Below are positions 29,527-38,109 of a stretch of 64,000 nucleotides of DNA, in pieces. How positions within the stretch are numbered: position 1 is the first letter of the stretch; each line of letters opens with the position of its first letter. The notes under the pieces were generated by a model, which had not been told where the DNA came from, did no database searches, and saw nothing but the letters and a program-made list of their open reading frames with translations. The position numbers and the translations under genes are program-made. This DNA comes from Vibrio kanaloae (GTDB lineage: Bacteria > Pseudomonadota > Gammaproteobacteria > Enterobacterales > Vibrionaceae): NCBI RefSeq assembly GCF_024347535.1, contig NZ_AP025498.1:744001-808000 (forward strand). The letters are read 5' to 3'.

Positions 29527-30468
29527 ATGAAATTTGATTCAACTTTTAACGCAGCTGTTCTGCTCATTATCTGTACTTTCTTTTGGGGCAGTTGTTTTCC
29601 TATTGGTAAACTCGTATTAAACGAAGTGCACGCGCTGACACTAGTGTTCTGGCGTTTTATAATTGCGGCTTCGTGTCTGGCGATATACCTCAAAGCGGCG
29701 CGGATGCCCAAGCCTTACTTAAGTTTGTGGCAATGGTGTTGGGTCATCGCCGTTAGCGTTGTGGGCGTGGGTGGGCTCAATCTTTGCTTATTTACCGGAT
29801 TAGCTTACACCAATGCGACAAATGGCTCGTTAATCATGGCGCTCAGCCCACTGATGACTTCGCTGATTACGTGTATTGCTTTGAGAACGCTGCCGTCTTT
29901 CGCCCAGTGTTTTAGTCTGCTAGTTAGCTTGACCGGCGTACTGATCGTAATCACCAATGGGCATCCGAAAGAACTGCTCTCAATGCAAATCAACCACGGT
30001 GATAAACTCATCTTTTGCGGCATGTTGGCTTGGAGTTTGTACACTTACTTCAGTCAGGGTATCAGTCGCTGGATGCCTGTTATTTCTTATACTTTTGTCG
30101 GTATGCTAAGCGGAGCGACGGTGATTGGTGCGATGTGCCTGGCATCGCCAGAAGTACTTCCGTTCACTGAGCTTTGGAATAGTAGCGCGTTGGGAGTATC
30201 GGAAGTGGTGTATATCGGAGTTTTTGGTACGGTTGCTGGTTATTTGCTGTGGTTAAATGGTGTGCGTCACCTCGGCTCGGCGAATGCTGCACTGTTTTTT
30301 AACTTTGTACCGATTTTCTCTGCGCTGACTTCATTTATGCTCGGACAGGCAGTCACTCCGTTACAATTGATCGGTATTGCGATTGTTATTGCAGGCCTAC
30401 TGCTACCATGTATTAAAAGTTTAAACGCACGTCGCGAACCTGAACTTAATTTTAAATCAGGAACTTAA
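29527..30468 (+). CDS. EamA/DMT-family transporter (313 aa)
   Basis: Inner-membrane transporter of the drug/metabolite superfamily with about ten hydrophobic helices in two EamA repeats. The first opens with FFWGSCFPIGKL and the second starts near LIFCGMLAWSLYTYFSQ. Members export amino acids or other small metabolites; the substrate is unknown. ATG 29527 is preferred to GTG 29521 because GGAG overlaps the GTG and lies 5 nt from the ATG. Probably regulated by the divergent LysR protein. Confidence 0.82.
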   Translation: MKFDSTFNAAVLLIICTFFWGSCFPIGKLVLNEVHALTLVFWRFIIAASCLAIYLKAARMPKPYLSLWQWCWVIAVSVVGVGGLNLCLFTGLAYTNATNGSLIMALSPLMTSLITCIALRTLPSFAQCFSLLVSLTGVLIVITNGHPKELLSMQINHGDKLIFCGMLAWSLYTYFSQGISRWMPVISYTFVGMLSGATVIGAMCLASPEVLPFTELWNSSALGVSEVVYIGVFGTVAGYLLWLNGVRHLGSANAALFFNFVPIFSALTSFMLGQAVTPLQLIGIAIVIAGLLLPCIKSLNARREPELNFKSGT

Positions 30469-30794
30469 TCTATCAATATACAAAGGCAGGAGGTCTCTTT
30501 TCCTTACCAAAAGCTATACGAAATTCTCGAATTATCTGCATCTTGATTGTGTAAGTGGTGCTGTCTGAGCATTAAGTTCTGTTCAAAGCTGTTTAGTTTT
30601 AGTTCTAATAATCATAATTTAAATGAAAGCATAAGAATGGTGTTATTTGAGGGCTTTAGATATTGAGGCTTAATTGCTCTCTTGTATTAGAATCAGGTGA
30701 GCTATTTATCGATGGCTTGAAGGTATCGGATAGGGTGTGAACAACACTGGATACTGTCGAGTCGACCACGAAGCGGGTAAGACAGGTTTCATCG

Positions 30795-30837
30795 AGACGG
30801 TCATAATAGAGAACCTGGTATTCTATTATGACCGTCT
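30795..30837. repeat. Perfect 16-bp inverted repeat
   Basis: AGACGGTCATAATAGA (30795-30810) and TCTATTATGACCGTCT (30822-30837) with an 11-nt loop. There is no T-run, so it does not look like a standard terminator. It lies about 60 bp before the ackA relic. Confidence 0.7.
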
Positions 30838-30867
30838 ACTTGTTCTTATTGTTGTCCAAATCCGTGT

Positions 30868-30942
30868 TAGTAGGTGCAGTACTAATGCCTTGCAACCAAT
30901 GAAGAGTTTGTGATTGCTCAACAGTCGGTAGAACTTCTGTAA
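30868..30942 (+). pseudogene. Relic of an acetate kinase gene 3' end
   Basis: The last codons of ackA recur here: GTAGGTGCAGTA, a short scrambled or frameshifted part, then the final 15 codons and stop, almost identical to the intact gene. The region upstream has no more ackA homology that I can see. It may be the 3' end of the original recipient gene left behind when a block with a new ackA end was inserted. Confidence 0.75.
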
Positions 30943-30943
30943 T
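30898..30943 (+). repeat. Direct repeat copy 2 (ackA relic)
   Basis: Partner of 26810-26855, with 45 of 46 identical bases. Confidence 0.85.
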
Positions 30944-30974
30944 CGAAGCTAAAGCCTGAGCAAGAAAAATATTG

Positions 30975-31002
30975 AAAAGCGAGCCCAGAAGGCTCGTTTT
31001 TT
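30975..31002 (+). terminator. Duplicated ackA-type terminator
   Basis: CGAGCC/GGCTCG hairpin with loop CAGAA and T-run, a diverged copy of the ackA terminator at 26881. It lies at a similar distance from the relic stop codon. Confidence 0.8.
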
Positions 31003-31327
31003 GTATCAAATTTTTGCACGGTTGTCCTATTTTACTTCTTCATCACCCCTGAATCTCAGTGAACAATGATTGATCAAAGAGCTTTGTTGTGTTGCTTCCT
31101 ATTAGGCCTTTCAGCAACGGCTTTAGCATGTAGGGTTATGATTGCAGAGAAATGTGAAACGATGGCTAATATCGACTCTCTTCATTATTGCATGTGAAAG
31201 TATACACGTTCCTCTTTAGCCTATTTATCCTTTTATGACAGTCAAGGTGGATATGGATCTAGGCACTATCTCGCTGAGCGTGTTTATGGATTGTCGCCTG
31301 TCGGATATCGGCGGGGTCAAGTCACGC

Positions 31328-31681
31328 TCAATCAAAGTCCCAAGAAAAACCAACACTCACATCACCATCCTCATTCGACTGCATACGAGTCCTGATATCA
31401 CTTTTCGGAAAGTGAGTGACGTAGCATTTTACATCTTGGTTTTTAGTCGAGTCTGGATGCGAGCCAAGCTGCTCTTTGCTTATCTGTGTGCATTTGTCTC
31501 CAGTAAAAGCATTTGATTCGGATGTCGCGTCAATAGCATAGGGGGAGTTTTCCCATGAGTTGTCGTTTGCGATCTTGTACTCAGTATCAAGGTTATCCAC
31601 AAATATGCCATTGGCTATACTAGGCTCTGCGGTCATAAATAATGCAATGGATAGGAAAATGTGTTTTTTCATAATGGTCAT
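31328..31681 (-). CDS. Small secreted hypothetical protein (117 aa)
   Basis: Predicted exported protein. The signal peptide covers about residues 1-23 (KKHIFLSIALFMTAEPSIA). The mature part is polar and acidic with two Cys residues (DKCTQ and VKCYVTHF), which could form a disulphide in the periplasm. The C-terminus is DVSVGFSWDFD, ending in an aromatic residue like some outer-membrane or secreted proteins. No family recognised. The ribosome site is poor for both the first Met and the Met at residue 4. Confidence 0.5.
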   Translation of the reverse strand: MTIMKKHIFLSIALFMTAEPSIANGIFVDNLDTEYKIANDNSWENSPYAIDATSESNAFTGDKCTQISKEQLGSHPDSTKNQDVKCYVTHFPKSDIRTRMQSNEDGDVSVGFSWDFD

Positions 31682-31734
31682 TTTTATTCATCATTCTGTT
31701 TACTAAGGTGGTATATGTTAAGTAGTAGTCATAA

Positions 31735-31783
31735 AAAAATCAATAATAATTTATCGTTTTACGATAAATTATTATTGATTTTT
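31735..31783. promoter_or_regulatory. 22-bp perfect AT-rich inverted repeat between divergent genes
   Basis: Arms at 31735-31756 and 31762-31783 are fully complementary with a 5-nt loop (TTTTA). Because both neighbours are transcribed away from it, it does not end any visible gene. It ends about 50 bp before the DUF2975 start, so an operator or a 5'-UTR structure is more likely than a terminator. Confidence 0.6.
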
Positions 31784-31834
31784 ATTTTTAACTGATTAGT
31801 ATTGCTAAAAAGCTAATCAATTATAAGGTCTATC

Positions 31835-32362
31835 ATGTCGAAACAATCCATCAGCAACTTTAGCCGTAAACTTCTTACTCTATTCTGGTTTTCTATAGTG
31901 TTTTCAGTTGTGCTGAATACCGTATTCTGGTTTAGCGCTACTATGTTCAATGCAGCATGGTTTAATGCCAGTTTTCCGATTGAAGTGTCACTCCCTTTAT
32001 CTACAGGGCGCTCTTTGATCGGTTACTTCCCTAGCATGATTTCTACACTACTTACAGTGGCATTATTGTGGCAGTTAATTGTGCTATTTCGTTTGTACGA
32101 GAAGGGAATTATTTTTGAACTTCAGAACTCTGAGTGCTTTAAAAAACTCAGCTATCTATTAATTGCTACGCCGTTTGTTGAACTTCTGATGGACGTACTT
32201 CTTAGCTTAGCTCTATCTTTCAATGATGGTAATTGGAACATGTCGTTTACAATCGACGATAGCCATATAACTATGATGATCATCGGTTTTATTGTGAGAG
32301 TAATTGCAGTTGTGATGGAAAAAGCAGCCGTTCTACAAGAAGAAAGCGAGCTGACAATTTAG
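31835..32362 (+). CDS. DUF2975-like membrane protein (175 aa)
   Basis: Integral inner-membrane protein with four hydrophobic helices, near residues 14-36, 62-85, 104-125 and 145-165. The loop LYEKGIIFELQNSECFKKLSYLL matches the conserved part of DUF2975 proteins, shown here as a pattern rather than a motif. Such proteins are normally encoded next to a small Xre regulator of the YozG type, as here, with 1 bp between the genes. The pair may act as a membrane protein controlling or controlled by the regulator. Function unknown. Confidence 0.72.
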   Translation: MSKQSISNFSRKLLTLFWFSIVFSVVLNTVFWFSATMFNAAWFNASFPIEVSLPLSTGRSLIGYFPSMISTLLTVALLWQLIVLFRLYEKGIIFELQNSECFKKLSYLLIATPFVELLMDVLLSLALSFNDGNWNMSFTIDDSHITMMIIGFIVRVIAVVMEKAAVLQEESELTI

Positions 32363-32363
32363 T

Positions 32364-32591
32364 ATGGCGATTATAATCAATCTGGATGTCATGTTGGCAA
32401 AGCGGAAGATGCGATCAAACGAGTTAGCCAAGCTCATTGGTATTACTGAACAAAACTTATCCGTTCTCAAAAATGGGCGAGCAAAGGCGGTCAAATTAGC
32501 GACGCTGGAAGCTATATGTACTCATCTAAATTGTCAACCGGGAGACATTTTAGAATATGTACCGAATAGCCAAGAGGATTCACCATCGTGA
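32364..32591 (+). CDS. Xre/YozG-type helix-turn-helix regulator (75 aa)
   Basis: Short DNA-binding protein made of one Xre-type helix-turn-helix: RKMRSNELAKLIGITEQNL, then KATLEAICTHLNCQPGDIL-like helices, with the family's C-terminal QPGDILEY. It starts at ATG 32364, one base after the DUF2975 stop, so translation is coupled. The two genes are the typical DUF2975/YozG module. Targets are unknown; the nearby long inverted repeat is a candidate operator. Confidence 0.82.
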   Translation: MAIIINLDVMLAKRKMRSNELAKLIGITEQNLSVLKNGRAKAVKLATLEAICTHLNCQPGDILEYVPNSQEDSPS

Positions 32592-32881
32592 CGTATCGCT
32601 GATAAAATGAATCTCAAAGGTGAGGAGTTTCAACATCTCTTTACCTTTGTCTACTTGAGCCACTATTGCTCCCGAAGCAATGTATCCTTAACGTCGAAAC
32701 GTATTCCTGTGCATTTCCGTATTAGTTTCTAGCGAATCTTGTCCATATTTATAGTGAATATCAATTTATAGTTATTCACTCATTCCAATCATTAGAAAAC
32801 AAGTCTGCCTTACTTATAAGTAACAATACTTTACTTAATTCTTAACAAGCCTATTGACCCAATCACACCGTTCGATATTAT
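32592..32881. other. Gene-free stretch between the Xre gene and metQ
   Basis: No gene is seen. CAAAGGT/ACCTTTG (32615-32621, 32643-32649) may form a weak terminator for the DUF2975/Xre pair. The rest is AT-rich promoter-like DNA before metQ. Confidence 0.4.
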
Positions 32882-32905
32882 GGACGTCTAGATATCTAAG
32901 TGTCT
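32882..32905 (+). promoter_or_regulatory. Tandem MetJ-like boxes upstream of metQ
   Basis: Three consecutive 8-bp units, GGACGTCT, AGATATCT and AAGTGTCT, match the MetJ consensus AGACGTCT at 7, 6 and 5 of 8 positions. They lie 22 bp before the metQ ATG. Tandem met boxes are the known MetJ operator form, so methionine repression is inferred. Confidence 0.7.
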
Positions 32906-32927
32906 TTATTTTTTATATGGAGTGACC

Positions 32928-33731
32928 ATGAGAAGCTGTAAAAAAATCGCAATATTGCTACTGGCATTAACATTTGTATTGGGCGTAACAGGATGCGAGA
33001 AAAAAGACGAATCGGTTATCAAAATTGGTGCAACGGTGGGTCCACATGCTCAAGTTGTAGAGGCGGTCGCTAAAGAAGCAGAAAAGCAAGGGATTAACAT
33101 TGAAGTGGTTGAATTTTCGGATTATATCACCCCGAATGCTGCGTTAAGCGATGGAAGTATTGACCTTAATAGCTATCAACATCAGCCGTTCCTCGATAAC
33201 TATAACGATAATCACAACAGTAATTTAGTCTCGATTGGCCGTTCAATTTTGATGCGTATGGGAGTTTACTCCAACAAATACACTGCACTTGACGCGCTCC
33301 CTGAGAATGCTCGTATTGCGATCCCGAACGATCCGACTAATGGCGGCCGTGGGTTACTGCTACTTGAAGATGCAGGATTGATTTCGTTGAAAGAAGACGT
33401 TGGCTTTAGCGCCTCTTTGAAAGATATCGTCGCCAACCCAAAAAACATTATATTTGTTGAAGTAGAGGCTGCTCAACTGCCACGTACACTTGATGATGTA
33501 GATGCAGCAGCAATTACTATGAACTATGTGATGTCTTCTGGACTTGACCCGAAGAAACAGGGGATTTACTTGGAACCCAAAAATGCACCCTTGGCGGTAA
33601 TGGTTGTTGCTGCACGAAATGAAGATAAAAACAAAAAAGTGTTTGAAACAATCCTCTCGATTTATCACTCTAAAGAAATGAATGACTTCTTAGATGCTAC
33701 CTTTAAAGGCACCATCGAAGCGGCTAATTAA
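32928..33731 (+). CDS. metQ: Methionine ABC transporter substrate-binding lipoprotein (267 aa)
   Basis: Lipoprotein of the NlpA/MetQ family that delivers methionine to MetNI. The signal ends in a lipobox GVTGC with the lipidated Cys near residue 23. Conserved segments include IKIGATVGPHAQ, SDYITPNAALSDGSIDLNSYQHQPFL and IPNDPTNGGRGLLLL. The ATG at 32928 follows GGAG by 5 nt; a GTG six bases upstream overlaps it. metN and metI are not adjacent, so this is an orphan receptor. The MetJ-like boxes support the methionine assignment. Confidence 0.87.
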   Translation: MRSCKKIAILLLALTFVLGVTGCEKKDESVIKIGATVGPHAQVVEAVAKEAEKQGINIEVVEFSDYITPNAALSDGSIDLNSYQHQPFLDNYNDNHNSNLVSIGRSILMRMGVYSNKYTALDALPENARIAIPNDPTNGGRGLLLLEDAGLISLKEDVGFSASLKDIVANPKNIIFVEVEAAQLPRTLDDVDAAAITMNYVMSSGLDPKKQGIYLEPKNAPLAVMVVAARNEDKNKKVFETILSIYHSKEMNDFLDATFKGTIEAAN

Positions 33732-33814
33732 GCCAGACAGCAAGGTCCATCTCATTGTGTAACAAAGCCGGGTAAGTCATGAGTGACTGGTAGATAAGGG
33801 TATGTACTGTTAGT

Positions 33815-33843
33815 AAGCAGAGCATGTGTCTAATGCTCTGCTT
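33815..33843 (+). terminator. Probable terminator of metQ
   Basis: AAGCAGAGCAT/ATGCTCTGCTT (33815-33825, 33833-33843) with a 7-nt loop. The following T-tract is weak. Confidence 0.55.
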
Positions 33844-33878
33844 GCTATCTCATTTGTAAATGGTTGGATTCAGAGTCG

Positions 33879-34502
33879 CTATTTAATAATGTCAGCAACA
33901 TTTGCGATTAAACGACCAAGTTCCTCCCATTTTTCGTCATCGATAAGATCTGATGGGATCATCCATGTTCCGCCACAGGCAAACACGGCAGGAAGGGCTA
34001 GATAGTCATTGACATTTTTAGGGCTAATCCCGCCCGTTGGCATAAAGCTTACAGGATAAACCGCTGTGAGTGCTTTTAGCATATTCACACCGCCTGAAGG
34101 CTCAGCTGGAAAGAATTTTAATGTATCGAGGCCGAGTTCTATAGCTTGTTCAACAAGGCTAGGGTTATTGACACCTGGTACGATTTGTACGCCACGCTGC
34201 TGACAGTATTTGATGGTTGTTGGATTGAGCCCTGGGCTTACCACGAAATCGACCCCCGCTTCTATTGACTCGTCTACTTGCTGAGTGGTGATGACCGTTC
34301 CCGAGCCGATTAGCATGTCAGGGTAAGCTTTGCGCATATTTTTAATCGCTTGTGGCGCGGCTGGAGTACGGAAAGTCACCTCAGCGCAAGGAAGGCCATT
34401 ATCAACGAGAATTTTTGCGAGCTTACCCGCTTTACTTGCATCTTTAATAGTAATTACAGGGACGACTTTTATATCACTTAAACGTTGTTTAACAGTGGTC
34501 AT
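33879..34502 (-). CDS. eda: KDPG/KHG aldolase (207 aa)
   Basis: Class I aldolase that cleaves 2-keto-3-deoxy-6-phosphogluconate to pyruvate and glyceraldehyde 3-phosphate in the Entner-Doudoroff route. The family features are CAEVTFRTPAA with the catalytic Glu, GSGTVIT, DFVVSPGLN, and the Schiff-base Lys in LDTLKFFPAE. The (GG)-rich PTGGIS phosphate loop follows. The length is typical (E. coli Eda 213). AAGGAC lies upstream. No edd gene is adjacent, so the upstream partner must be elsewhere or another 2-keto-3-deoxy acid is the substrate. Confidence 0.88.
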   Translation of the reverse strand: MTTVKQRLSDIKVVPVITIKDASKAGKLAKILVDNGLPCAEVTFRTPAAPQAIKNMRKAYPDMLIGSGTVITTQQVDESIEAGVDFVVSPGLNPTTIKYCQQRGVQIVPGVNNPSLVEQAIELGLDTLKFFPAEPSGGVNMLKALTAVYPVSFMPTGGISPKNVNDYLALPAVFACGGTWMIPSDLIDDEKWEELGRLIANVADIIK

Positions 34503-34626
34503 GGCTTGTCCTTAGTCTAATCGAAGTTTGTCGAAATAATATGAATTAAAAAATGCCCTAACGCTATGATTAAATGCCATTTTTATTTAGAGTTGAACTC
34601 TGTTTATACTTAGGGATACCGACTAA

Positions 34627-35304
34627 ATGCATACTTGGAATAATGCGATAAAAACAGCACTTGAACCTTTGGCAAATAGTGACAAAGCGCTACAGATGCA
34701 AGCTTACATGCGTCATCGGTTTCATTTCTATGGAATTCAGGCAACACAAAGAAGAGAGGTTTTGAAGCCTCTTTTTACAAAAGAACAGCTCCCCAATATC
34801 GCTGACTTACCTCGTATTATCAGAGAGCTATGGTTACTTCCTGAAAGGGAGTTTCAAATGGTTGCTGTCGACTTGCTCATTAAACGCAAAAAGCAGCTTC
34901 CAGAAACATTCTTAGCTGAAGTAGAGTGGTTGATCATAACGAAATCATGGTGGGACACAGTTGATTTGCTCGCTTCACACATTGTTGCCGCCCTGCATAT
35001 CAACCATACTGCTCAAACTCAAGACTATATAAGCCGTTGGCGCGTCTCTGATAATATTTGGTTAAGGCGGTCCGCATTGCTTTATCAATTAAAGTTCAAA
35101 CAGCAGACTAACGAAAGCCTTCTTTTTGAAGTAATCAAAGAAAATCAGGCTGATGAGGAATTCTTTATACAAAAAGCGATAGGTTGGGCATTACGGGAGT
35201 TCTCGAAAACTAACGCAAATTCTGTGGAGTCGTTTATTGACCAGCAAAACATTCAAGGGTTGGCAAGGCGAGAAGGACTGAAATGGCTGAATTGTGATGA
35301 TTAG
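34627..35304 (+). CDS. DNA alkylation repair protein, AlkD-like (225 aa)
   Basis: All-helical HEAT-like repeat protein of the AlkD/AlkC-related family that removes alkylated bases such as 7-methylguanine. The typical segments are QMQAYMRHRFHFYGIQ near the start, REFQMVAVDLL, and the signature KSWWDTVDLLA that carries the catalytic Trp-Asp pair. A later segment is QKAIGWALREFSK. Length fits the family. It appears monocistronic and converges on araH. Catalytic specificity is inferred from family only. Confidence 0.83.
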   Translation: MHTWNNAIKTALEPLANSDKALQMQAYMRHRFHFYGIQATQRREVLKPLFTKEQLPNIADLPRIIRELWLLPEREFQMVAVDLLIKRKKQLPETFLAEVEWLIITKSWWDTVDLLASHIVAALHINHTAQTQDYISRWRVSDNIWLRRSALLYQLKFKQQTNESLLFEVIKENQADEEFFIQKAIGWALREFSKTNANSVESFIDQQNIQGLARREGLKWLNCDD

Positions 35305-35517
35305 TTTCAATCCTTCATATGTAAGTCTTGAGATGATTTCCCTGATTCTTCGACCTAGATTGAATACTTGTCCCTCAGGGCCAATCACCTTATGCTTTTT
35401 ACCAGTCAAACATTGAGGAATGTCAGCGAGGATTCACTGGCATTGCTACTAAATGTAATGTCTGACCCCTTACCGTGTTATACATGAATAACCTAATGAT
35501 CCTGAGATCTTATCAAC

Positions 35518-36507
35518 TTATCCTTGATTACTCTGCTTGTAACGGTCAAAAATAACAGCGGCTAGTAATATAATGCCTCGGACGACATATTGAGAAAACG
35601 GCGACATGTTAAGCAGGTTCATCGCATTTTCTACCGTTCCCAGAATCAATACCCCAGCAATAACATAGGACACTTTGCCTATGCCACCTTTGAGAGATAC
35701 TCCCCCGAGCACACAAGCTGAAATGACGACCAATTCGAAACCTACGGAGGTCATTGGTTGACCACTTGTCATACGTGCTGCCAAAATAACCCCAGCAAGC
35801 GCTGAGATTAATCCTGACACGGTGAAAATGATCATCTTAGTTTTGACTACATTGACACCAGCCAAACGCGCCGCTTCTTCGTTACCACCTATCGCTAACG
35901 TATTGCGACCGTAAACAGTACGATTGAGAAGAAAAGCGAATAGAGCAAAAGTAATCATGGTCAGCCATATCGGTGTCGGAATTCCTAGGATGGATGAGTT
36001 GCCCAAAGCAAAAAATTTCTCTTCTGTGATACCTACTGCTCTGCCGTCGGAGATGATGTAGCCGAGACCACGAGCGATCTGCATGGTTGCTAACGTAGTG
36101 ATTAACGCATTGATTTTCAGTTTCGCTATCACGAAACCGTTAAGTAGCCCAAATGCTGCACCAGACAATAAGCCAGCACCAATACCAAGTACCAAACTGC
36201 TCGTTGCATTAATTGCTACTGCGGTCACGACACCTGAACAGGCGATAATTGAAGCGACAGACAGGTCGAGATCACCGCAAGCTAAGCAGAACAGCATCGC
36301 ACATGCCACCATGCCACTCATCGAAATTGCCAGACCAAGCCCTTTCATATTGATGAAAGTCGCAAAGTAAGGCACAAATAAGGCACATAGAATAAATAGG
36401 GCAGCGAACACGATCAGCATTCCGAATCGGTCCCAAATTCCGGCCAAATTAAAGGAGCGTTTTGCGTCCTGTGGTTCAAGAGGTTTTGTAGAGCTTGTTA
36501 CAGACAT
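35518..36507 (-). CDS. araH: L-arabinose ABC transporter permease (329 aa)
   Basis: Inner-membrane permease of the sugar ABC class (RbsC/AraH), about ten hydrophobic segments from residue 30 on, with the conserved cytoplasmic block GRNTLAIGGNEEAARLAGVNV. The length is the same as E. coli AraH (328). It is the last gene of araF-araG-araH, 24 bp after araG, with AAGGAAT as ribosome site. Arabinose specificity rests on the linked araF and araBDA genes. Confidence 0.9.
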   Translation of the reverse strand: MSVTSSTKPLEPQDAKRSFNLAGIWDRFGMLIVFAALFILCALFVPYFATFINMKGLGLAISMSGMVACAMLFCLACGDLDLSVASIIACSGVVTAVAINATSSLVLGIGAGLLSGAAFGLLNGFVIAKLKINALITTLATMQIARGLGYIISDGRAVGITEEKFFALGNSSILGIPTPIWLTMITFALFAFLLNRTVYGRNTLAIGGNEEAARLAGVNVVKTKMIIFTVSGLISALAGVILAARMTSGQPMTSVGFELVVISACVLGGVSLKGGIGKVSYVIAGVLILGTVENAMNLLNMSPFSQYVVRGIILLAAVIFDRYKQSNQG

Positions 36508-36531
36508 AATAATATTCCTTAATTTTAAGCG

Positions 36532-38049
36532 TTAAGCGGCGGCCGAACCTTCTTGGTCTAACATTGCCAGACGAAGCGCAGTTTGCTCGTTAAATTCGTC
36601 GCGTTGTAATTCACCGGTCACAGCGCCTTCTTTCATGACAACGACGCGATCTGAGATACCCAATACTTCCGGTAAGTCGCTGGAAACGACGAGTACGGTC
36701 ACCCCGTTTTCCGCCAGCTTAAAAATGAGTTCGTATATTTCTGACTTTGCTCCAACATCGATACCGCGGGTAGGCTCATCTAACAAGATGACGCTCATTG
36801 CTGTTGACAACCAACGGCCAAGAATGACTTTCTGCTGGTTACCACCGGACAGTTTTCCAATAGGTTGTTCTAAAGAAGAAGTTTTTACATTAAGTGCTTC
36901 TTTTTGCTTCGAAGCGTTTTTTTTCTCCCAGTCGAAATCAATCAAGCTTTTGAACTTTAGATTCCAAGGGCGAGCGCTAATGTTGGTGTTTTCTTGAACC
37001 GACATGATAGGAACGATGCCGTCGGCTTTGCGGTCTTCCGAGCACAGCGTAATGCCAGCTCGAATGGCATCTTGCGGGGTTTTCACGCCAATTTTGATAT
37101 TGTGAAGAAACAGGTCTCCTGCATTTTTCTTATCTGCACCAAAAATAAGGCGAGTTAGCTCGGTTCGTCCAGCTCCCACTAAGCCAAATAGCCCTAAAAT
37201 TTCACCTTGTTTGATATCCATTGATAGCGGCTGGCTTAACCCTGGGCCTTCGAAGTTTTCTATACGCAGGCCACTTTTACCATGCTGACGTGAACGATAG
37301 TTGTAGATATCGTTGATTTCGCGACCTACCATCAATTCCACTAAGCGGTCATGAGTCAGTTCTGACATATCATGGAATGATTGCACGTGCTCACCATCTT
37401 TGAAGATAGTAATTGCATCACAAAGGTCGAATATTTCTTCCATACGATGTGATACATACATGATGACTTTTCCAGAATCACGCAGTTCACGAATAACCTT
37501 AAATAGATTCTTAATTTCTCGTTGCGATAAGCTACTGGTTGGCTCATCAAAAGCGATAATTTGTGCATTGCGACTCAATGCTTTGGCAATCTCAACCATT
37601 TGCCATTGGCCAATAGAAAGATCCTTTAGTTGGCATGAAGGATCGAAGGTTTCACCTAAGCGTTCTAACTGAACTCGTGCATTTCTGTTTAGAGTTTCGG
37701 TGTCCACTCGGCCGCCCTTGGTTGGCAACTGTCCAAGATAAATATTCTCGGCTACCGTCAGCTCAGGAACGAGGTTGAGTTCTTGATAAATAATGGCAAT
37801 ACCGTGAGCAAGGGCATCATTAGTTGAGTTTAGCGCTACTTCTTTACCGTCAATGGCGATATGACCGTCAGTTGGTTGATGAAATCCGCTGAGAGTCTTG
37901 AGAAGCGTTGATTTACCAGCACCATTTTCGCCCATCAAAGCGTGAACACTGCCCGCATCGGCGCGGAAGCTAACGTTGTTCAATGCTTTAACACCGGGGA
38001 AGTGCTTAGAGATATTGCGAAACTCTATGTAAGAGGGGGACTTAGCCAT
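36532..38049 (-). CDS. araG: L-arabinose ABC transporter ATP-binding protein (505 aa)
   Basis: Tandem ATPase of the sugar importer. The first half has Walker A GENGAGKST and signature LSIGQWQMVEIAKAL, with Walker B around IIAFDEP. The second half has the degenerate Walker A region GLVGAGRTEL and its own signature LSGGNQQKV. This asymmetry is normal for AraG/RbsA proteins. The length matches E. coli AraG (504). GGAGAG precedes the start. It works with AraH in the membrane and AraF in the periplasm. Confidence 0.92.
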   Translation of the reverse strand: MAKSPSYIEFRNISKHFPGVKALNNVSFRADAGSVHALMGENGAGKSTLLKTLSGFHQPTDGHIAIDGKEVALNSTNDALAHGIAIIYQELNLVPELTVAENIYLGQLPTKGGRVDTETLNRNARVQLERLGETFDPSCQLKDLSIGQWQMVEIAKALSRNAQIIAFDEPTSSLSQREIKNLFKVIRELRDSGKVIMYVSHRMEEIFDLCDAITIFKDGEHVQSFHDMSELTHDRLVELMVGREINDIYNYRSRQHGKSGLRIENFEGPGLSQPLSMDIKQGEILGLFGLVGAGRTELTRLIFGADKKNAGDLFLHNIKIGVKTPQDAIRAGITLCSEDRKADGIVPIMSVQENTNISARPWNLKFKSLIDFDWEKKNASKQKEALNVKTSSLEQPIGKLSGGNQQKVILGRWLSTAMSVILLDEPTRGIDVGAKSEIYELIFKLAENGVTVLVVSSDLPEVLGISDRVVVMKEGAVTGELQRDEFNEQTALRLAMLDQEGSAAA

Positions 38050-38070
38050 GACATTCTCTCCGTTTAGTCA

Positions 38071-38100
38071 GGTGGTGACGACCCCATAAGGTCGCCACCG
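38071..38100 (-). promoter_or_regulatory. Intercistronic hairpin between araF and araG
   Basis: GGTGG...CGACC pairs with GGTCGCCACC across a short loop (with a 3-nt bulge). There is no T-run. Hairpins at this place often stabilise the upstream binding-protein mRNA; that role is inferred. Confidence 0.5.
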
Positions 38101-38109
38101 AAAGTGAGC

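Larger units (their letters stand above)
30469..31327. other. Gene-free stretch carrying the ackA-end relic
   Basis: No intact gene in about 860 bp. It contains a 16-bp inverted repeat (30795-30837), a degraded ackA end with its terminator (30869-31002), and roughly 300 bp of unassigned sequence. Confidence 0.5.

Noticed and set aside
31235..31516. Plus-strand 93-codon frame
   Set aside because: It overlaps the secreted-protein gene on the minus strand, lacks a signal or ribosome site, and looks like a shadow.
35191..35409. Minus-strand 72-codon frame between the AlkD-like gene and araH
   Set aside because: The beginning (TGKKHKVIGPEGQVF) looks protein-like and could be an old remnant, but the rest is antisense to the AlkD-like gene and no family is recognised.
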